Assembly: GCF_963259705.1 (NCBI RefSeq)
Contig: NC_081851.1
Location: forward strand, 59,852,855 to 59,916,854
Length of the DNA: 64,000 nt
Origin: Myotis daubentonii
Lineage: Eukaryota; Chordata; Mammalia; Chiroptera; Vespertilionidae
Direction: 5' to 3'
In this document: positions 32,400 to 43,195 of the stretch, in pieces
Layout of the letters: every line of letters starts with the position of its first letter
Position numbering within the stretch: position 1 is the stretch's first letter
Program-made: the position numbers and the translations under genes
Notes under the pieces: model-generated
Seen by the model: the letters and a program-made list of their open reading frames with translations, nothing else
The model's database searches: none
Told to the model about the DNA's origin: nothing

Positions 32400-33150
32400 G
32401 TTGCCTGTTTATATTACCAAATTTTTATGTCTAGAAAATATGCCCTGTAGTTATACATTTCTATCCCAGACACACAATATAGAGAAAATACCACAATTGC
32501 CAGGTGTCAATTAGAGTTTAACCAAGTTGATTGAAACATTTTTGGTCTTGGTTTTTAACTGCTGTTTACCAAAGGTGAAGACAGGAAGATACAGATGTGC
32601 GCTACTTCAGAGTACCTATGAAAAATGAGGAAAATTCATTACTCATTATTAAACATAGTCATGAGCTCTTTAAGGGTGCTTCAATTCCTGATGACAACAT
32701 AAAACTACCTACAGTGACTAAAATATTCTCTGTTTTCTGGCTTCAAAAAAATGCACTGTTGTTTTGTAGAGACCCAGTTTCCCTTTGCTGCAATGCTCTT
32801 TCTTTTGTGCTTTCAAAAAAGACTGCTGGGACAGTTAAACTGGGTGGTGAGAAAGCAGCAACTTACCCAGGATGTCATTATTGTAAACCTGGTCCTGATT
32901 CTGCCTCAGACTTCTTTGACAACTCATCATCTTTGCTTTGTCATCTAGAGGAGGGGATGAAGTAATCATGTAGAAAGAACATAAGTTTAAAATCTGATGT
33001 TTTCTTCACATTTTTGTGAGAACTGATGCTATAAGTGGGTCAAATAGAAGATTTGTCCAAAAGTGTGTTATTTCACCTATTTCTAAACAAATATAAAAAC
33101 ACGGAAAGACTTTTGAAAAACAGTTAACTTTTGCCTTTCGTACTATAGTC
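32400..33150. other. Non-coding stretch, nothing recognised
   Basis: A 122-codon plus-strand frame at 32597-32965 is the longest open frame here. It has no recognisable domain or secretion signal and is not called a gene. Confidence 0.5.
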
Positions 33151-33265
33151 CTCATTTATTAAACAGATATTTATTGAACTTGAATATGATCAAGGCCTAT
33201 CAAAGCACAGTAGTGAGGACAATACAGAGTCCTTGGTTTAGTGGAACCAACTGTCCAGCTCACAA
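33151..33265 (+). repeat. Ancient LINE 3'-end fragment
   Basis: 'TCATTTATTAAACAGATATTTATTGAACTTGAATATG' begins with the LINE 3'-end consensus block, then decays through 'GTGAGGACAATACAGAGTCCTTGG'. Confidence 0.6.
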
Positions 33266-33452
33266 ACTTGAGGCCCAAAAAATCACAGGCAAAACTCCTC
33301 TCTTCACACCCTTGCAAGGGCTCTCATTGTCCTAAATTCACTATTCCAGACCTCTGACTGCTCCAGTAGAACACTTGTTCAAGATTTCTCCTAGGTCTAA
33401 CTACCTACAAAAATGTTTGTCCTCCACCCCACTCTCAAGCTGTTCACTAATC

Positions 33453-33455
<3 letters not shown>

Positions 33456-33549
<94 letters not shown>

Positions 33550-33626
33550 GATATAGATATAGATAGATATAGATATAGATATAGATATAGATATAGATAT
33601 AGATATAGATATAGAAAGATATAGAG
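33456..33626. repeat. Compound (TA)n-(GA)n-(GATATA)n microsatellite
   Basis: Three arrays run together: TA units to 33506, GA units to about 33544, and a longer-period GATATA/GATA array to about 33626. They produce Tyr-Ile and Ser-Leu repeat frames on the minus strand that are not genes. Confidence 0.97.
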
Positions 33627-35444
33627 AATCTTTTTTCAAAACATATGTTACCTTTCCAGGGAACCAATGTGTATTTTAATGAGATTGTCTCAATGTCACC
33701 GGTATATAGCAAATAAGGTATTTAAGGTTTTGAAGTGCAAGCTCGTGAAAAAGTTGTTAGAGGCCTTTTGGGATTCCTTCACTATCCCCCAAATGTGAAG
33801 TTATGTTTGTAACTTCAAAGAAAAAATTTTGCCCTTTGCATTGTAACATAAACCATACTAATATATTTTTAAACCAGAAGCATTAGTGCAAGTAATTTAA
33901 CATTTTTTATCTCTTTGTTTTGACTCTATCAAAGCAAATTATTCTTTGAAAATCAGGACTTGTTTAATCTATCTGCTTTTTTAATTATTTTTTTAGCTTA
34001 TATTCCTATTCTTTCCCCAAAGGAGAGTAATATCACTTATGACTTTATAACACATTTGAGTGATAAAAGAACCATTGTATTTGAGCCTTAAAATTACTTC
34101 TTACCTATTGTATATTTTTGTAGAACCTATAATAATATTCTCTAGTGACTCAGTAGCAACATCTTAAAAGGTCCTCTGAAAAACACTGCTCACTTTTCCC
34201 CAGGGTGTACTGATAACCTGGCCCTCTCAAAGGAAAGTCCCAATTTGTAGCATTTGCCTGTTCCCATGATGTAAAATCTTCCACTGGGGATGACTTCAGC
34301 TACTAACATGAATTCACTGAGCTCAGAGTTGGGAAGAGATAGGTGGGTTTCATTCTCAACAGCCAGGATGTGCTGGCTCCCGCACAACATATGAGTTATG
34401 CTCAGTTTGAAGTTATCCTCAGCTTCGGTGTTTCAGCAAAGGTAGAAGTGGAGGCGGTGCTGGGGTAGGAGTTGGGGGAGAATTTCTGCCAAGTCACCGC
34501 CAACAAGAACACCTCATCTCACACGAGTGAGCCACACTGAAGCCAGATCTTACCTGGTAGAATGTCTATAGTTTGTCTTTTCTTCAGCAGAATGTACAAA
34601 GCTAGTCATAAAACCCTTTTCTCTGTGTCAGAGTTTTTAATGACAATGATTAGCTTTCCGCAAATGTGATTCTGTTGAATAGCAAAGCAGATGAGTAGTT
34701 CATTTTGTGTGTGAAGCCCAAGGAATAATTCTCCATGGGTGGATTTATTTGTTCTTTTGGATAAAAATTCATGAAAACACTGTTGTGAATCCAGGTCCCC
34801 TGCAGGTTAATTTCCAGAACAGACCACCTTACCCTAAGCACCACACTTGGTTTGCAGCACCCAGGAGGACAGAGGAAGGGGAGAGCAGAAATGGTTTCTA
34901 AGCCAGAGGACCCACAGGCTACTTTCACTCTAAAATCCACTTCCTTTTCTTGTCCTTGTTCCTTCAGATCACCTCCCATTAAAGGTTCTCAACTTCGAGT
35001 ATGCTCCTCCCCTTCCCAGAATCCCTGCAGGAACTAGGATCAGACCTGTGGCTGGGCCAGGCAGTGGTATCAGTGATGATCAGTGAAACGAAGGGAGCAG
35101 TGCCTTCCGTCTCCCTCCTTCCTCTCTGCCCTCTACAGCCAGCCAGGAGTTTAAGCAGGAAAGAGCAGTTCCCCTTTGTCATTACACTGTTCTGTCCTTG
35201 TGCAGAGGAAGGAAGTGCCCAGCTTTGTGTCACCGGTGAGTTATCGCAGAGCAGGTGGGAGAGGAGACAAACTTGCATCCTCCCAGTAGCCAGGATGGAT
35301 GTTCATGATCATGCCTGCGGAGCCCCCATTCCAGCTTTCCCTCCTCCAGTCTTCCTCTGTCATCCTCCCCTGCCCCTTGCTCTAGCCTTCATGACACTGC
35401 CATCTTGGTGTCGTGAGTTGGAGCTAAGGACCCCCTTGTCCTTG

Positions 35445-35447
<3 letters not shown>
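33627..35447. other. Non-coding stretch, nothing recognised
   Basis: AT-rich to about 34180, then more GC-rich. Frames of 61-171 codons overlap on both strands at 34650-35516 with no recognisable product. Confidence 0.5.

Positions 35448-35492
<45 letters not shown>
35448..35492. repeat. (CA)n microsatellite
   Basis: About 22 perfect CA units, which extend a plus-strand frame with Thr-His repeats. Confidence 0.97.
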
Positions 35493-35493
<1 letters not shown>

Positions 35494-35546
35494 CCTTTTC
35501 CCTGCTGGTTGGCTGAGAGAATCTGGAATAGGATTACCCTCTACAG

Positions 35547-35750
35547 CAAGCGTCCTCAAACTACGGCCCGCGGGCCACATGCAAATACAAATATTGTATT
35601 TGTTCCCGTTTTGTTTTTTTACTTCAAAATAAGATATGTGCAGTGTGCGTAGGAATTTGTTCATAGTTTTTTTTTAAACTATAGTCCGGCCCTCCAACGG
35701 TCTGAGGGACAGTGAACTGGCCCCCTGTTTAAAAAGTTTGAGGACCCCTG
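35547..35750. mobile_element. hAT MITE, 204 bp, perfect 8-bp TSD
   Basis: Ends CAAGCGTCCTCAAACT and (revcomp) CAGGGGTCCTCAAACT match at 14 of 16 positions, next to a perfect 8-bp duplication CTCTACAG (35539-35546, 35751-35758). The left subterminal block ACGGCCCGCGGGCCACATG and right 'GGCCCTCC...GACAGTGAACTGGCCC' are typical of recent hAT MITEs of the OposCharlie-like group. There is no coding capacity. Confidence 0.93.
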
Positions 35751-35758
35751 CTCTACAG

Positions 35759-37045
35759 GGAGCTTCTGGGCAGGTGTATCCCTGGCTGCCTAGATATTGT
35801 TCCTCTTGGAACAATAACACATCATGGGTTTATATACTTAAGTCTATGACTCGGGGCATTATGGATAATGGACCTTTGTAAATGCCTAACTCTCATTGTT
35901 TTTCCGAGTACATAACTAGGGTGCTGCCCACATACCAAACAGCTGCTTTAGATACTCGACTCACTCATATCTGAACCAAGCACTTAATTCTGCACCTGGA
36001 CTGGCTTGTCCCGCTCTATACTTACCATATTTGTGTTTGACTTTTCTACTCAACTAGATACCGCAAGCTTCACAGTAAAGGTTTATTTTACTTTTGTCTC
36101 AAGGTGTTATTGTTCAATAAATACCTACTGATAGACTGCTAGCATGGTGGGTATTACAACCTTTTCAGTATTCTCTGTCAGACAAACAAGATTTGGATGC
36201 TCAGTATAACATCCCTTATTGAACTCCGAATTATTTTACAAACCTTTTAGGAAAGGCGGGGGGGCGGGGGGATGATGACTTGCTGACCTATTACTCCTTT
36301 GAAAGAGGGCAGACATTACGTAAGGACCTTAGGAAGTCAGTTTTTCAAGTCTGACTCCAAATTGCATTCATAATGGCCTGAAGGCATGATTCCAGCCTGC
36401 CCATGGTCGCATCCACCTCCCTATGTCTAAGTTGAGAGTGTGATGAAGAATACGTGTGCAGAGCTGGTTTAATCATTACTTTGGTTGGACCTACAATCCG
36501 TAGAGCACTGGAATCATCGGTTGTTCCAGGTTGCACATGGTTGGTCCATAGTCATTTGGTTTCAATTGAAAGTGACCTTAAGCATGGTTCTGAATGGACT
36601 GTATGTGAACATAATTGTTCCTCTTAGCTCAGGAATAGGTAGAACTAAGACACCTGATACAAAGTTCATTAGACTAGTACCTTAGAACTTAAATTTCCAA
36701 CTATTAAGGGGAAGCCAAATCTTTTCTCTTGCTGTCAAAGGAGTCACCGAACCCTCTTCTACAATCAATGGTTGCACTTGAAAGGACGCTCACATAGTAG
36801 TTTTAACATAAGCATGTTCCCAGCATGGTTACCTCTCAAAATAAATGCTCATCAAGCCATAGCAATCCTATCTGTGGTGTCCTGGTCTGCGTTTGCAGCT
36901 TGGATCAGAAACAAATCAACAGAAGGTGCTTTCCTGCAGATGTGGGATGGTCCCTATAATAAAGCCTCTTCTCTTTGAAGATTAAATTGAGTAAAAAAGA
37001 ATGGAATGAAAGCTCAGCTCTAGAAACTGCTGAATTCATTAAGTA
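35759..37045. other. Non-coding stretch with a G-run
   Basis: Unassigned, apart from a G-rich tract at 36256-36272 (seven Gs, C, six Gs). Frames of 63-68 codons are unremarkable. Confidence 0.5.
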
Positions 37046-37190
37046 AAATATTCCATTTATTCATTGAACAGGTAGCTGTTCTCTACTACTATCTGCTATG
37101 AGACAGACAATATTCTTGGTCTGGGTATTAAAGAATGCACAGCACAGGGCACCAACTCAGGGTCCTCAACTCTTGCCCTTAGGAGCTCTT
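37046..37190 (+). repeat. Possible ancient LINE 3'-end fragment
   Basis: 'TTCCATTTATTCATTGAACAGGTAGCTGTTC' and later 'CTCTTGCCCTTAGGAGCTC' follow the order of the LINE 3'-end block, at low identity. Confidence 0.45.
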
Positions 37191-37919
37191 CTGGTTCTAA
37201 CATTTTTCTCTGAGAGGTTTTCTGCAATATTACTTGTATCTCAAACATTATTTTGGCTTTTAATCTCCAATCAGATCATGTAAAATATTTCAGGCAAAAT
37301 ATTAAACACCATGGAAAAAAAGCCAAATGAAAAGTAAAAAATTCCATCTTTTCTTGATTCCCACTGGCCACTGGGGCAATTTTCATTTCTATCTCAATTG
37401 ATTGGATTAACCATTTATTTTGTTGTAGGGCCCACATTATCAGTGTGTAGTGAACAGAAATGGACAAAATCGAAAGCACTACAAGTGCCCTTACCTTGTA
37501 TGAGCAGAATATTGTACTCTGTTTAATCAAGAGTGATTATTTAACTTGGAATACAGGGACCAGAAGAAAGGCCACATTATCTCATATGTAAACACTGGGA
37601 TCTCCCTCTTTCTGTCTGTGGCAGTGGGCCATTCTCCTGTTGTCATTCCTAGGTTTAGACAAATCACATTCAGCATTGGTGGGGTGACATCAAACAAGGT
37701 TTAATCTTTAGACCAAATGTTATTTATATTTTATTTGAGAGAAATAATATAGAAGAGCAGGGCATCTGCTTAAACACATATACGCACACAAAACCACCTA
37801 GAAACCAGCTTCCCAAACTTAGCCTCATAGTTCGTAATGCTGTTACTGCAAACATAGATCTATCATTACTAGCACATAGAACCCTGCTCCTACAGCTGTG
37901 AAAATGTTAAAAACAGTGT
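37191..37919. other. Non-coding stretch, nothing recognised
   Basis: AT-rich. An 84-codon minus-strand frame at 37276-37530 is unrecognised. Confidence 0.5.
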
Positions 37920-37921
37920 CT

Positions 37922-38075
37922 ATCAGATGTAAAATATACAGGCTTTGGAATCAGACTTGGGTTCAAGATCTCATTTTGTCTCTTACTCGTTGCGGACACC
38001 TTGAGCTCCATTTCTTCATCTGTAAGGTGAAGAAACAGGTCTGTTGATAGGGCTTAATCGATGTCTCTTGAAAGG
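37922..38075 (+). repeat. MIR SINE
   Basis: 'ACAGGCTTTGGAATCAGACTTGGGTTCAAGATCTC', 'CTTACTCGTTGCGGACACCTTGAG' and 'TTTCTTCATCTGTAAGGTGAAGAAAC' reproduce the MIR 5' half, ending in a decayed 3' part. Confidence 0.85.
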
Positions 38076-38151
38076 TATAATTCTGCCATCTCCCTGTTCC
38101 TAAGTCTGATTGACCATTTTGCAAAGAAATATTTTGGAGATTAAATGTTGG

Positions 38152-38836
38152 AGATTAATCCAACATTTACAGGGAACTCATACAACTAAACAAAAGGAAG
38201 ACAAACAACCCAATCAAAAAATGGGCAACGGACCTAAATAGAAACTTTTCAAAAGAAGACAGAAGGAAGGCCAAGAGACATATGAAAACATGCTCAAAGT
38301 CACTAATCATCCAAGAGATTCAAATCAAAATGACAATGCGGTACCATCTCACATCTGTCAGAATGGCTATCAACAACAAATCAACAAACGACAAGTGCTG
38401 GCGAGGATGTGGAGAAAAAGGAACCCTCGTGCACTGTTGGTGGGAATGCAGACTGGTGCAGCCACTTTGGAGAACAGTATGGAGTTTTCTCAAAAAACTA
38501 TAAATGGAACTCCCATTTGACCCTGTGATCCCACTTCTAGGAATATATCCCAAGAAACTAGAAGTACAAATTAGAAAGGATATATGCACCCTTATGTTCA
38601 TAGCAGCACAATTCACCATAGCTAAGATCTGGAAACAGCCTAAGTGCCCATCAGCAGATGAGTGGATTAAAACTCTGTGGTACATCTACACAATGGAATA
38701 CTACACTGCAGTAAAAAAGAAGGAGTTCTTACCATTTGCACCAGCATGGATGGAACTGGAGAGCATTATGCTAAGTGAAATAAGCCAGTCAGAGAAAGAT
38801 AAATACCACATGATCTCACTCATTTATGGAATATAG
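38152..38836 (+). pseudogene. L1 ORF2 C-terminus, one premature stop
   Basis: Encodes the tail of the L1 ORF2 protein, whose full form carries endonuclease and reverse transcriptase for target-primed retrotransposition; both domains are missing here. The reading frame through 38282-38836 shows the C-terminal zinc-knuckle-like cysteine motif ([18 protein letters not shown]), then the conserved GIYPKKL and MEYYTAVKKKE segments. A TAA at 38501-38503 replaces the codon just before MELPFDP, and the frame then resumes unchanged to a stop at 38834-38836. One in-frame stop and little other decay indicate a fairly young dead copy. Confidence 0.93.
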
Positions 38837-38904
38837 AGAACAACATAGACTGATGAACAGGGACAGATCCAGAGTCAGAGAGGCATCGATCGGACCGTCG
38901 GGCC

Positions 38905-38942
38905 TCGGAGGGAAGGTAGGGGAGGGTGGGGGTAAGGGGGAG
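38905..38942 (+). other. G-rich tract in the L1 3' UTR
   Basis: A run of G clusters (GGAGGG, GGGGAGGG, GGGGG, GGGGG) with short loops, able in principle to form a G-quadruplex. The reverse copy at 8143-8592 preserves the same tract as C-runs, so it belongs to the family. Confidence 0.8.
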
Positions 38943-39103
38943 CGATCAACCAAAGGTCTTATATATGCAAGCATATAGGCCTAACCAATGGACACGGACA
39001 ACAGGGACGTGAGGACATGAGTGGGGGGGATAGGGGTAACGTGGGGATAAGGACACATATGTAAAAACTTAATCAATAAAACAAATTAAAAAAAATATTT
39101 TGG

Positions 39104-40000
39104 GAGAAGTTATATTGTGTGGCTTAGAAGGCTTGTGTGTGTTGAAAACTCTGACATTCTTTGCTTATAAAACTTGCGTATTGAAATGCATAAGAGTGAG
39201 AACTGAAGAATGCCCAGAGCCTGTCTGCATAACAACCATCCTGGTGAGCAGGAAACTTGCTCCTTCCGAGGGGTACAGGGACCTGCCCCTTTTGCCTCCT
39301 GGAGACGTACAGGCAGCATCCTGAGCGGCTCCCTGGTGCACAGCAGCACTTTCATTGGGGAACAGTTGTTAGCAAGGCTGACATTTACCAGCCAAACTTC
39401 AGGGGAAGGAAGAGGGAGGGAGCAAGTTACACCTAACCATTCAGTATGAGGCTGAGCTACAATAACAACAAAGGTGTGGGGAAAATGTTTTTTAATTGAA
39501 AGATTTTAGAAAACATGAAAACAATGAGTTTCGTGGGCAGGACTTACACAGATGCGATATGTGTTTTCCAAATTAACCTCCTGGGGTCTGGGCGGCATAT
39601 TTGCAGAGGTGCTCTCTAATATGACCAAGTCACTGCTTCTCTTAAGGCACTAGAATTACAGGAGCAGTTACAAGTCTGCTTGTCCTGTATTACACCAAAG
39701 TCCCTGGGTGAACGGTCATACAGCTTTACTTTTCAAAAAAAAAAAAATTTGAAATCAGGGTGAGGGTAGATCAATATACCAAACCATTTTTCCAATGATT
39801 TTCCTTCCACCTAATCACAGCTCTTTGTTCTCAAAGCCTGAATATTTAACTCTTCCTTGTATATTGTTGGGAAGGCTGTTAAAGATACAGGGGGCATTCA
39901 GATTCTTCTACAGGTGAAGTTGTTCTGTGTGTTGCAGAAAGGACAGCTGACTTGAAGCTGGGTAGAGTGCTCTGTTTTGACTTTTCAAGGTCTGGGTGCA
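39104..40000. other. Non-coding stretch, nothing recognised
   Basis: Frames of 74-81 codons on both strands at 39100-39449 overlap each other and show no features. An A-run sits at 39737-39749. Confidence 0.5.
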
Positions 40001-40007
40001 ACAGAAA

Positions 40008-40133
40008 ATGAAGCAGCATCTGTTTTCACTCTTTGTGCTTTGCCTTGGTTTTTGTCGCGTTGTCTTTTGGAAAGGGCTGTCACAAAAACCGTTATGCTGG
40101 GAAGATGTAAGTCCCCAGTGTCACTGCAGCTGA
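40008..40133 (+). CDS. Candidate signal-peptide ORF/first exon, unrecognised
   Basis: A 41-codon frame beginning MKQHLFSLFVLCLGFC: a Lys after the start and then a hydrophobic run (residues 5-16), the layout of a signal peptide or signal anchor. The start has A at -3. After residue 33 (WED), at 40107, lies GTAAGT, a perfect intron side of a donor site, though the exon side (GAT) is poor. It could be a first coding exon, a short secreted peptide, or chance. No family is recognised, no downstream exon was identified, and a 77-codon minus-strand frame overlaps it. Confidence 0.2.
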   Translation: MKQHLFSLFVLCLGFCRVVFWKGLSQKPLCWEDVSPQCHCS

Positions 40134-42312
40134 TGGCTTTGTGTAGGTGTCTTTGAGAGGGAGGCTCTGAACAGTCACCTTTAAAATGATCCCTGATGAA
40201 CCATATAACACTCTCCAAGTAGCTTGACGCTCTCCAAATAACTGTTTGTTATTCTCTTCTGTAAGTCACTGCCTGTCAAAGGCCACATGCTTTACCATGT
40301 GTTGAACTTGCTTTTCAGGTTTATCAGAAATCAAAGATAATAGCATCCAGTTCCTAGTATGACATCAGTACAACTGGGTGAAAAGTTATGCAATTAGCAA
40401 AGACACTAGTTTCGCTATATCTTCACTTTCATATCTTCTTTTCATGGCGGGAGGGGGGAGGAGGGAAAAGGAGTTTAAAGTTTGTGGGTCCTATTTTGTT
40501 TTGTTTTCACTGCGTGGGCCAGTTGCCACCTCAATAGCTCCTAGCTTGTCTTGAGATCTGGTAGAATAGTTAGCGTAATAAAGTGAAAGTAGTGTCTTGA
40601 TAGAGAATCAAGTCATTTTTGAGAAGAAGCGAATGAGAAAAAACAAACAAAAAAAACGAATGCCAATCAGATCCCTGCGGGAAGAACCTTTAATGAGACA
40701 GGACCAGTTGCTTATAAGCATAGGCCATCATTGCATGGACTGAGGAACAAGTCCAATTCCAGGTTCTTCAAGATTCATAGAGGGTCAGAGATGAAGGGCC
40801 GATGGGAAGGATGTCTGCATCTGCTGGGTTAGTCTGGGTCAGAGGTCAAGTTCCCCTTACAGCCAGCGTTTGGATAATTTTCATAGCTGTCCTCTGTTTC
40901 TGGGAAGACAATCCTTTTTAAAATGCCTGACAACTAATCCCAGCAAGAACAGGACCCCACCCTTCCCCCCAAATCTATGCATGTTTTTCTTTTGGTGCTA
41001 GATCGAACCGAGCAAAGAAATGTGTGAAAATGAAACAGATGCGTCTCACCTAGCATGGCAGATGGTAGAAAGAAGGTCTCTTGAGAGCAACGTCTTTTAG
41101 TTTCCATTTATACTTTTAATCTTGGATAATAATAATGTCAACAGTCTGTATGTGCCTGATTGCATGAATGAATATAAGTATGCAAACTGCAAAACTAGGC
41201 AGTCTCTGAATTTCAATGCGCATTATGCATGCTCACAGTATGATGCTCAATGTTCTGGCTGGCGAGATAGGGAAGATATGGTCTTTACCTTCTGGTCAGT
41301 GTGAAAGGGACTTCACTGGGTAACTGTAAACTCCGTTCTCTTTTTCTCCCAGATATTAGTTTTATTGTGTTTTACACTTGGGATGAGAAAGCTGGTTAGT
41401 GGAGCTTATCCCAGATCAGAAATTACTCCCTACTCCTACTTTAATCTTAAGAGTTTTCAAAAATGTTTTCCTTTCAGATTTAGCAAAATTTCCAGCATGC
41501 CTCTGAATTAGAGAAGGAAAATAAAAGCCCTGGAGAAAGAATAAGAAAAAAACCACAGAAAAGTGAGATTTTTATTACATTGTTCAGAGGAGGAGGAAAG
41601 AATGAAGCTGACATCCCAGCTGTCCTCATAAAGCGATGCTCTTCTATCCAAGGGGGGCTGGGCTGGGGGTTAGAAGCCAGGAGCCAATCCACTTACGTAG
41701 AAAACACACACGCCCATGAATCAACAGTTCTGAGTGTTAGGCTGAATCCGGGCGTGCTTTATTCCACCCAAGATTCAAGTGAAGGCAAGGCCTCCACGGC
41801 TCCAGGATGAAGGATCGCTTCCCGAGGATCAGGGAACATTTCCTTCTAATAACCACGATTAGCTGACTCCAGGGCACAGAAACTCCCCGGAGAGCTAATG
41901 TTGAAGTCATCACTGCCCTCCGCTCCACTTTTTCAAAAAAAATTACTTTTACATGATGGGCCTTCCCTTCCCAGAAACTCCCAGCTCCGTATCCTTAAAG
42001 CTTTCCTTTGCAAGTTGCCTACAGGAAGCAGAGCCTGGCTCATGCTCTGACATGAGCCTCTTTCTCTGTTGGACCAGGCTAGGGCCCCGGACTGTGCTGG
42101 GGAAGGGGGCTCTCTCTTCAGAACAATTTTTACAAATGCTGGTTGGGACTCCCAAGCAATGAGACAGCGCTCACAAGCCCTGGCGTGATTTGACTTGCCA
42201 ATCTGTTAGCTCCTTTTGGCAAGTGGCCTGGGTCAATATGACCTATGAGACTTTTCCCTGTTTATAGCACCTTTCAACTCAGACACTGAGAATGTTGACC
42301 AACATTGATGCT
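40134..42312. other. Non-coding stretch, nothing recognised
   Basis: About 2.2 kb with mixed composition. Frames of 60-76 codons at 41122-42162 occur on both strands with no domain. No repeat was assigned. Confidence 0.5.

Positions 42313-42313
<1 letters not shown>

Positions 42314-42353
<40 letters not shown>
42314..42353. repeat. (GT)n microsatellite
   Basis: Twenty GT units. Confidence 0.97.
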
Positions 42354-42357
<4 letters not shown>

Positions 42358-42630
42358 GCCTTTTCCAAAAACTGTGTAGAAGGCAAAATAGTTCCCATTT
42401 CTCATTCCAGCCATGCCATGTGAGAGCACATTTCCCAGACCCTTTTTCCACATGACCACAAAAATGTCTGCGGGATGACATTCTTTGAAAAGATTAAGAG
42501 ACTCATTCCATGTCCTGTCCCTGGGAATGGGTCCATGTTTGCAAAAATCAAAGGGGCTCCTCTTATTGATGAGTAGCTCAATGGGTGTTTGGGGGAGTGT
42601 ATATTTCACAGGTGTTTCTTGTGAAATCTC
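42354..42630. other. Non-coding stretch, nothing recognised
   Basis: Part of a 120-codon minus-strand frame (42274-42636) that runs through the (GT)n as Thr-His repeats. It is not a gene. Confidence 0.5.
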
Positions 42631-42634
42631 ACTC

Positions 42635-42780
42635 ATATGTGTTCATTCATTCATTCCATCAAACCTATGCAGGCAAGTTATAAGTGCAAGACAAAAAGGG
42701 AGGTATATGGATGGATTGGCCTGCTTCTAGGTTAGTGTCTGCTGAGGGAGACATGCATGTAGGTCATTAAAAGTACATAT
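42635..42780 (+). repeat. Ancient LINE 3'-end fragment
   Basis: 'GTGTTCATTCATTCATTCCATCAAACCTATGCAGGC' opens the LINE 3'-end block. The rest is decayed. Confidence 0.5.
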
Positions 42781-42854
42781 AATATTCATGCTAACAGAAA
42801 TACAGACAACATGCTGAGGTTCTGTGTGTGACATAGATTAATTCTGTCTAATCA

Positions 42855-43195
42855 ATTGCACATGCTTTTTTACCCATCTCTGCTTTTGCACAAATTATTT
42901 CTCCTGCCTGAAGAACCTTTGCCTGGCTATTCTAGTGGGGCCTTCAGAGACACCATTCAGACGTCACCTTCCCTGACACTGCTGGTCTGGATTCATCCTC
43001 TCTCCTCCATCCCACCCTGTATTTACCTCTGTCACAGAGCTAAGCGCATCATATCTTAATTGTGTGGTGTTTGACTTCCTGGCTAAAGTGTGAACGCCTG
43101 AAAGCAGGGATTAAGTGTTTGATTGAAGCATTCCCAGTGCCTGGATGTCACTGTGTTTTCAGAAAGAAAGGATAAATGAATGAGTTAATTAAACA
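42855..43195 (+). repeat. L2 LINE 3' end
   Basis: The order is well kept: CTCCTGCCTGAAGAACCTTTGCC, 'CAGACGTCACCTTCCCTGACACTGCTGG', 'CACCCTGTATTTACCTCTGTCACAG', 'GAACGCCTGAAAGCAGGGATTAAG', 'CCCAGTGCCTGGATG' and the terminal 'GATAAATGAATGAGTTAAT'. The best L2 copy in the window. Confidence 0.9.

Larger units (their letters stand above)
38138..39092 (+). mobile_element. 5'-truncated bat L1 with 3' UTR and poly(A)
   Basis: About 0.95 kb of L1: the ORF2 C-terminus (38152-38836), a G-rich 3' UTR and an A-rich tail with AATAAA. An 11-bp target duplication AAATATTTTGG (38127-38137, 39093-39103) brackets it. The 5' junction is untidy: TTGGAGATTAA occurs twice (38134-38144, 38148-38158). Same family as the minus-strand copy at 8143-8592. 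Confidence 0.95.

Noticed and set aside
32597..32965. 122-codon plus-strand frame as a possible gene
   Set aside because: No family recognised, and an overlapping shorter frame in another phase looks equally coding-like.
33545..33626. CRISPR-like regular repeats
   Set aside because: A simple GATATA microsatellite with no spacers, in a mammalian genome.
33397..33712. Tyr-Ile and Ser-Leu repeat proteins on the minus strand
   Set aside because: They are translations of the compound TA/GA/GATATA microsatellite.
35001..35516. 171-codon plus-strand open frame
   Set aside because: Ends in Thr-His repeats from the (CA)n microsatellite and overlaps several frames on the other strand. No recognisable product.
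42640..42654. (ATTC)n at 42640 as an independent microsatellite
   Set aside because: Only three or four units, and it is better explained as the ATTCATTCAACA block of an old LINE 3' end.
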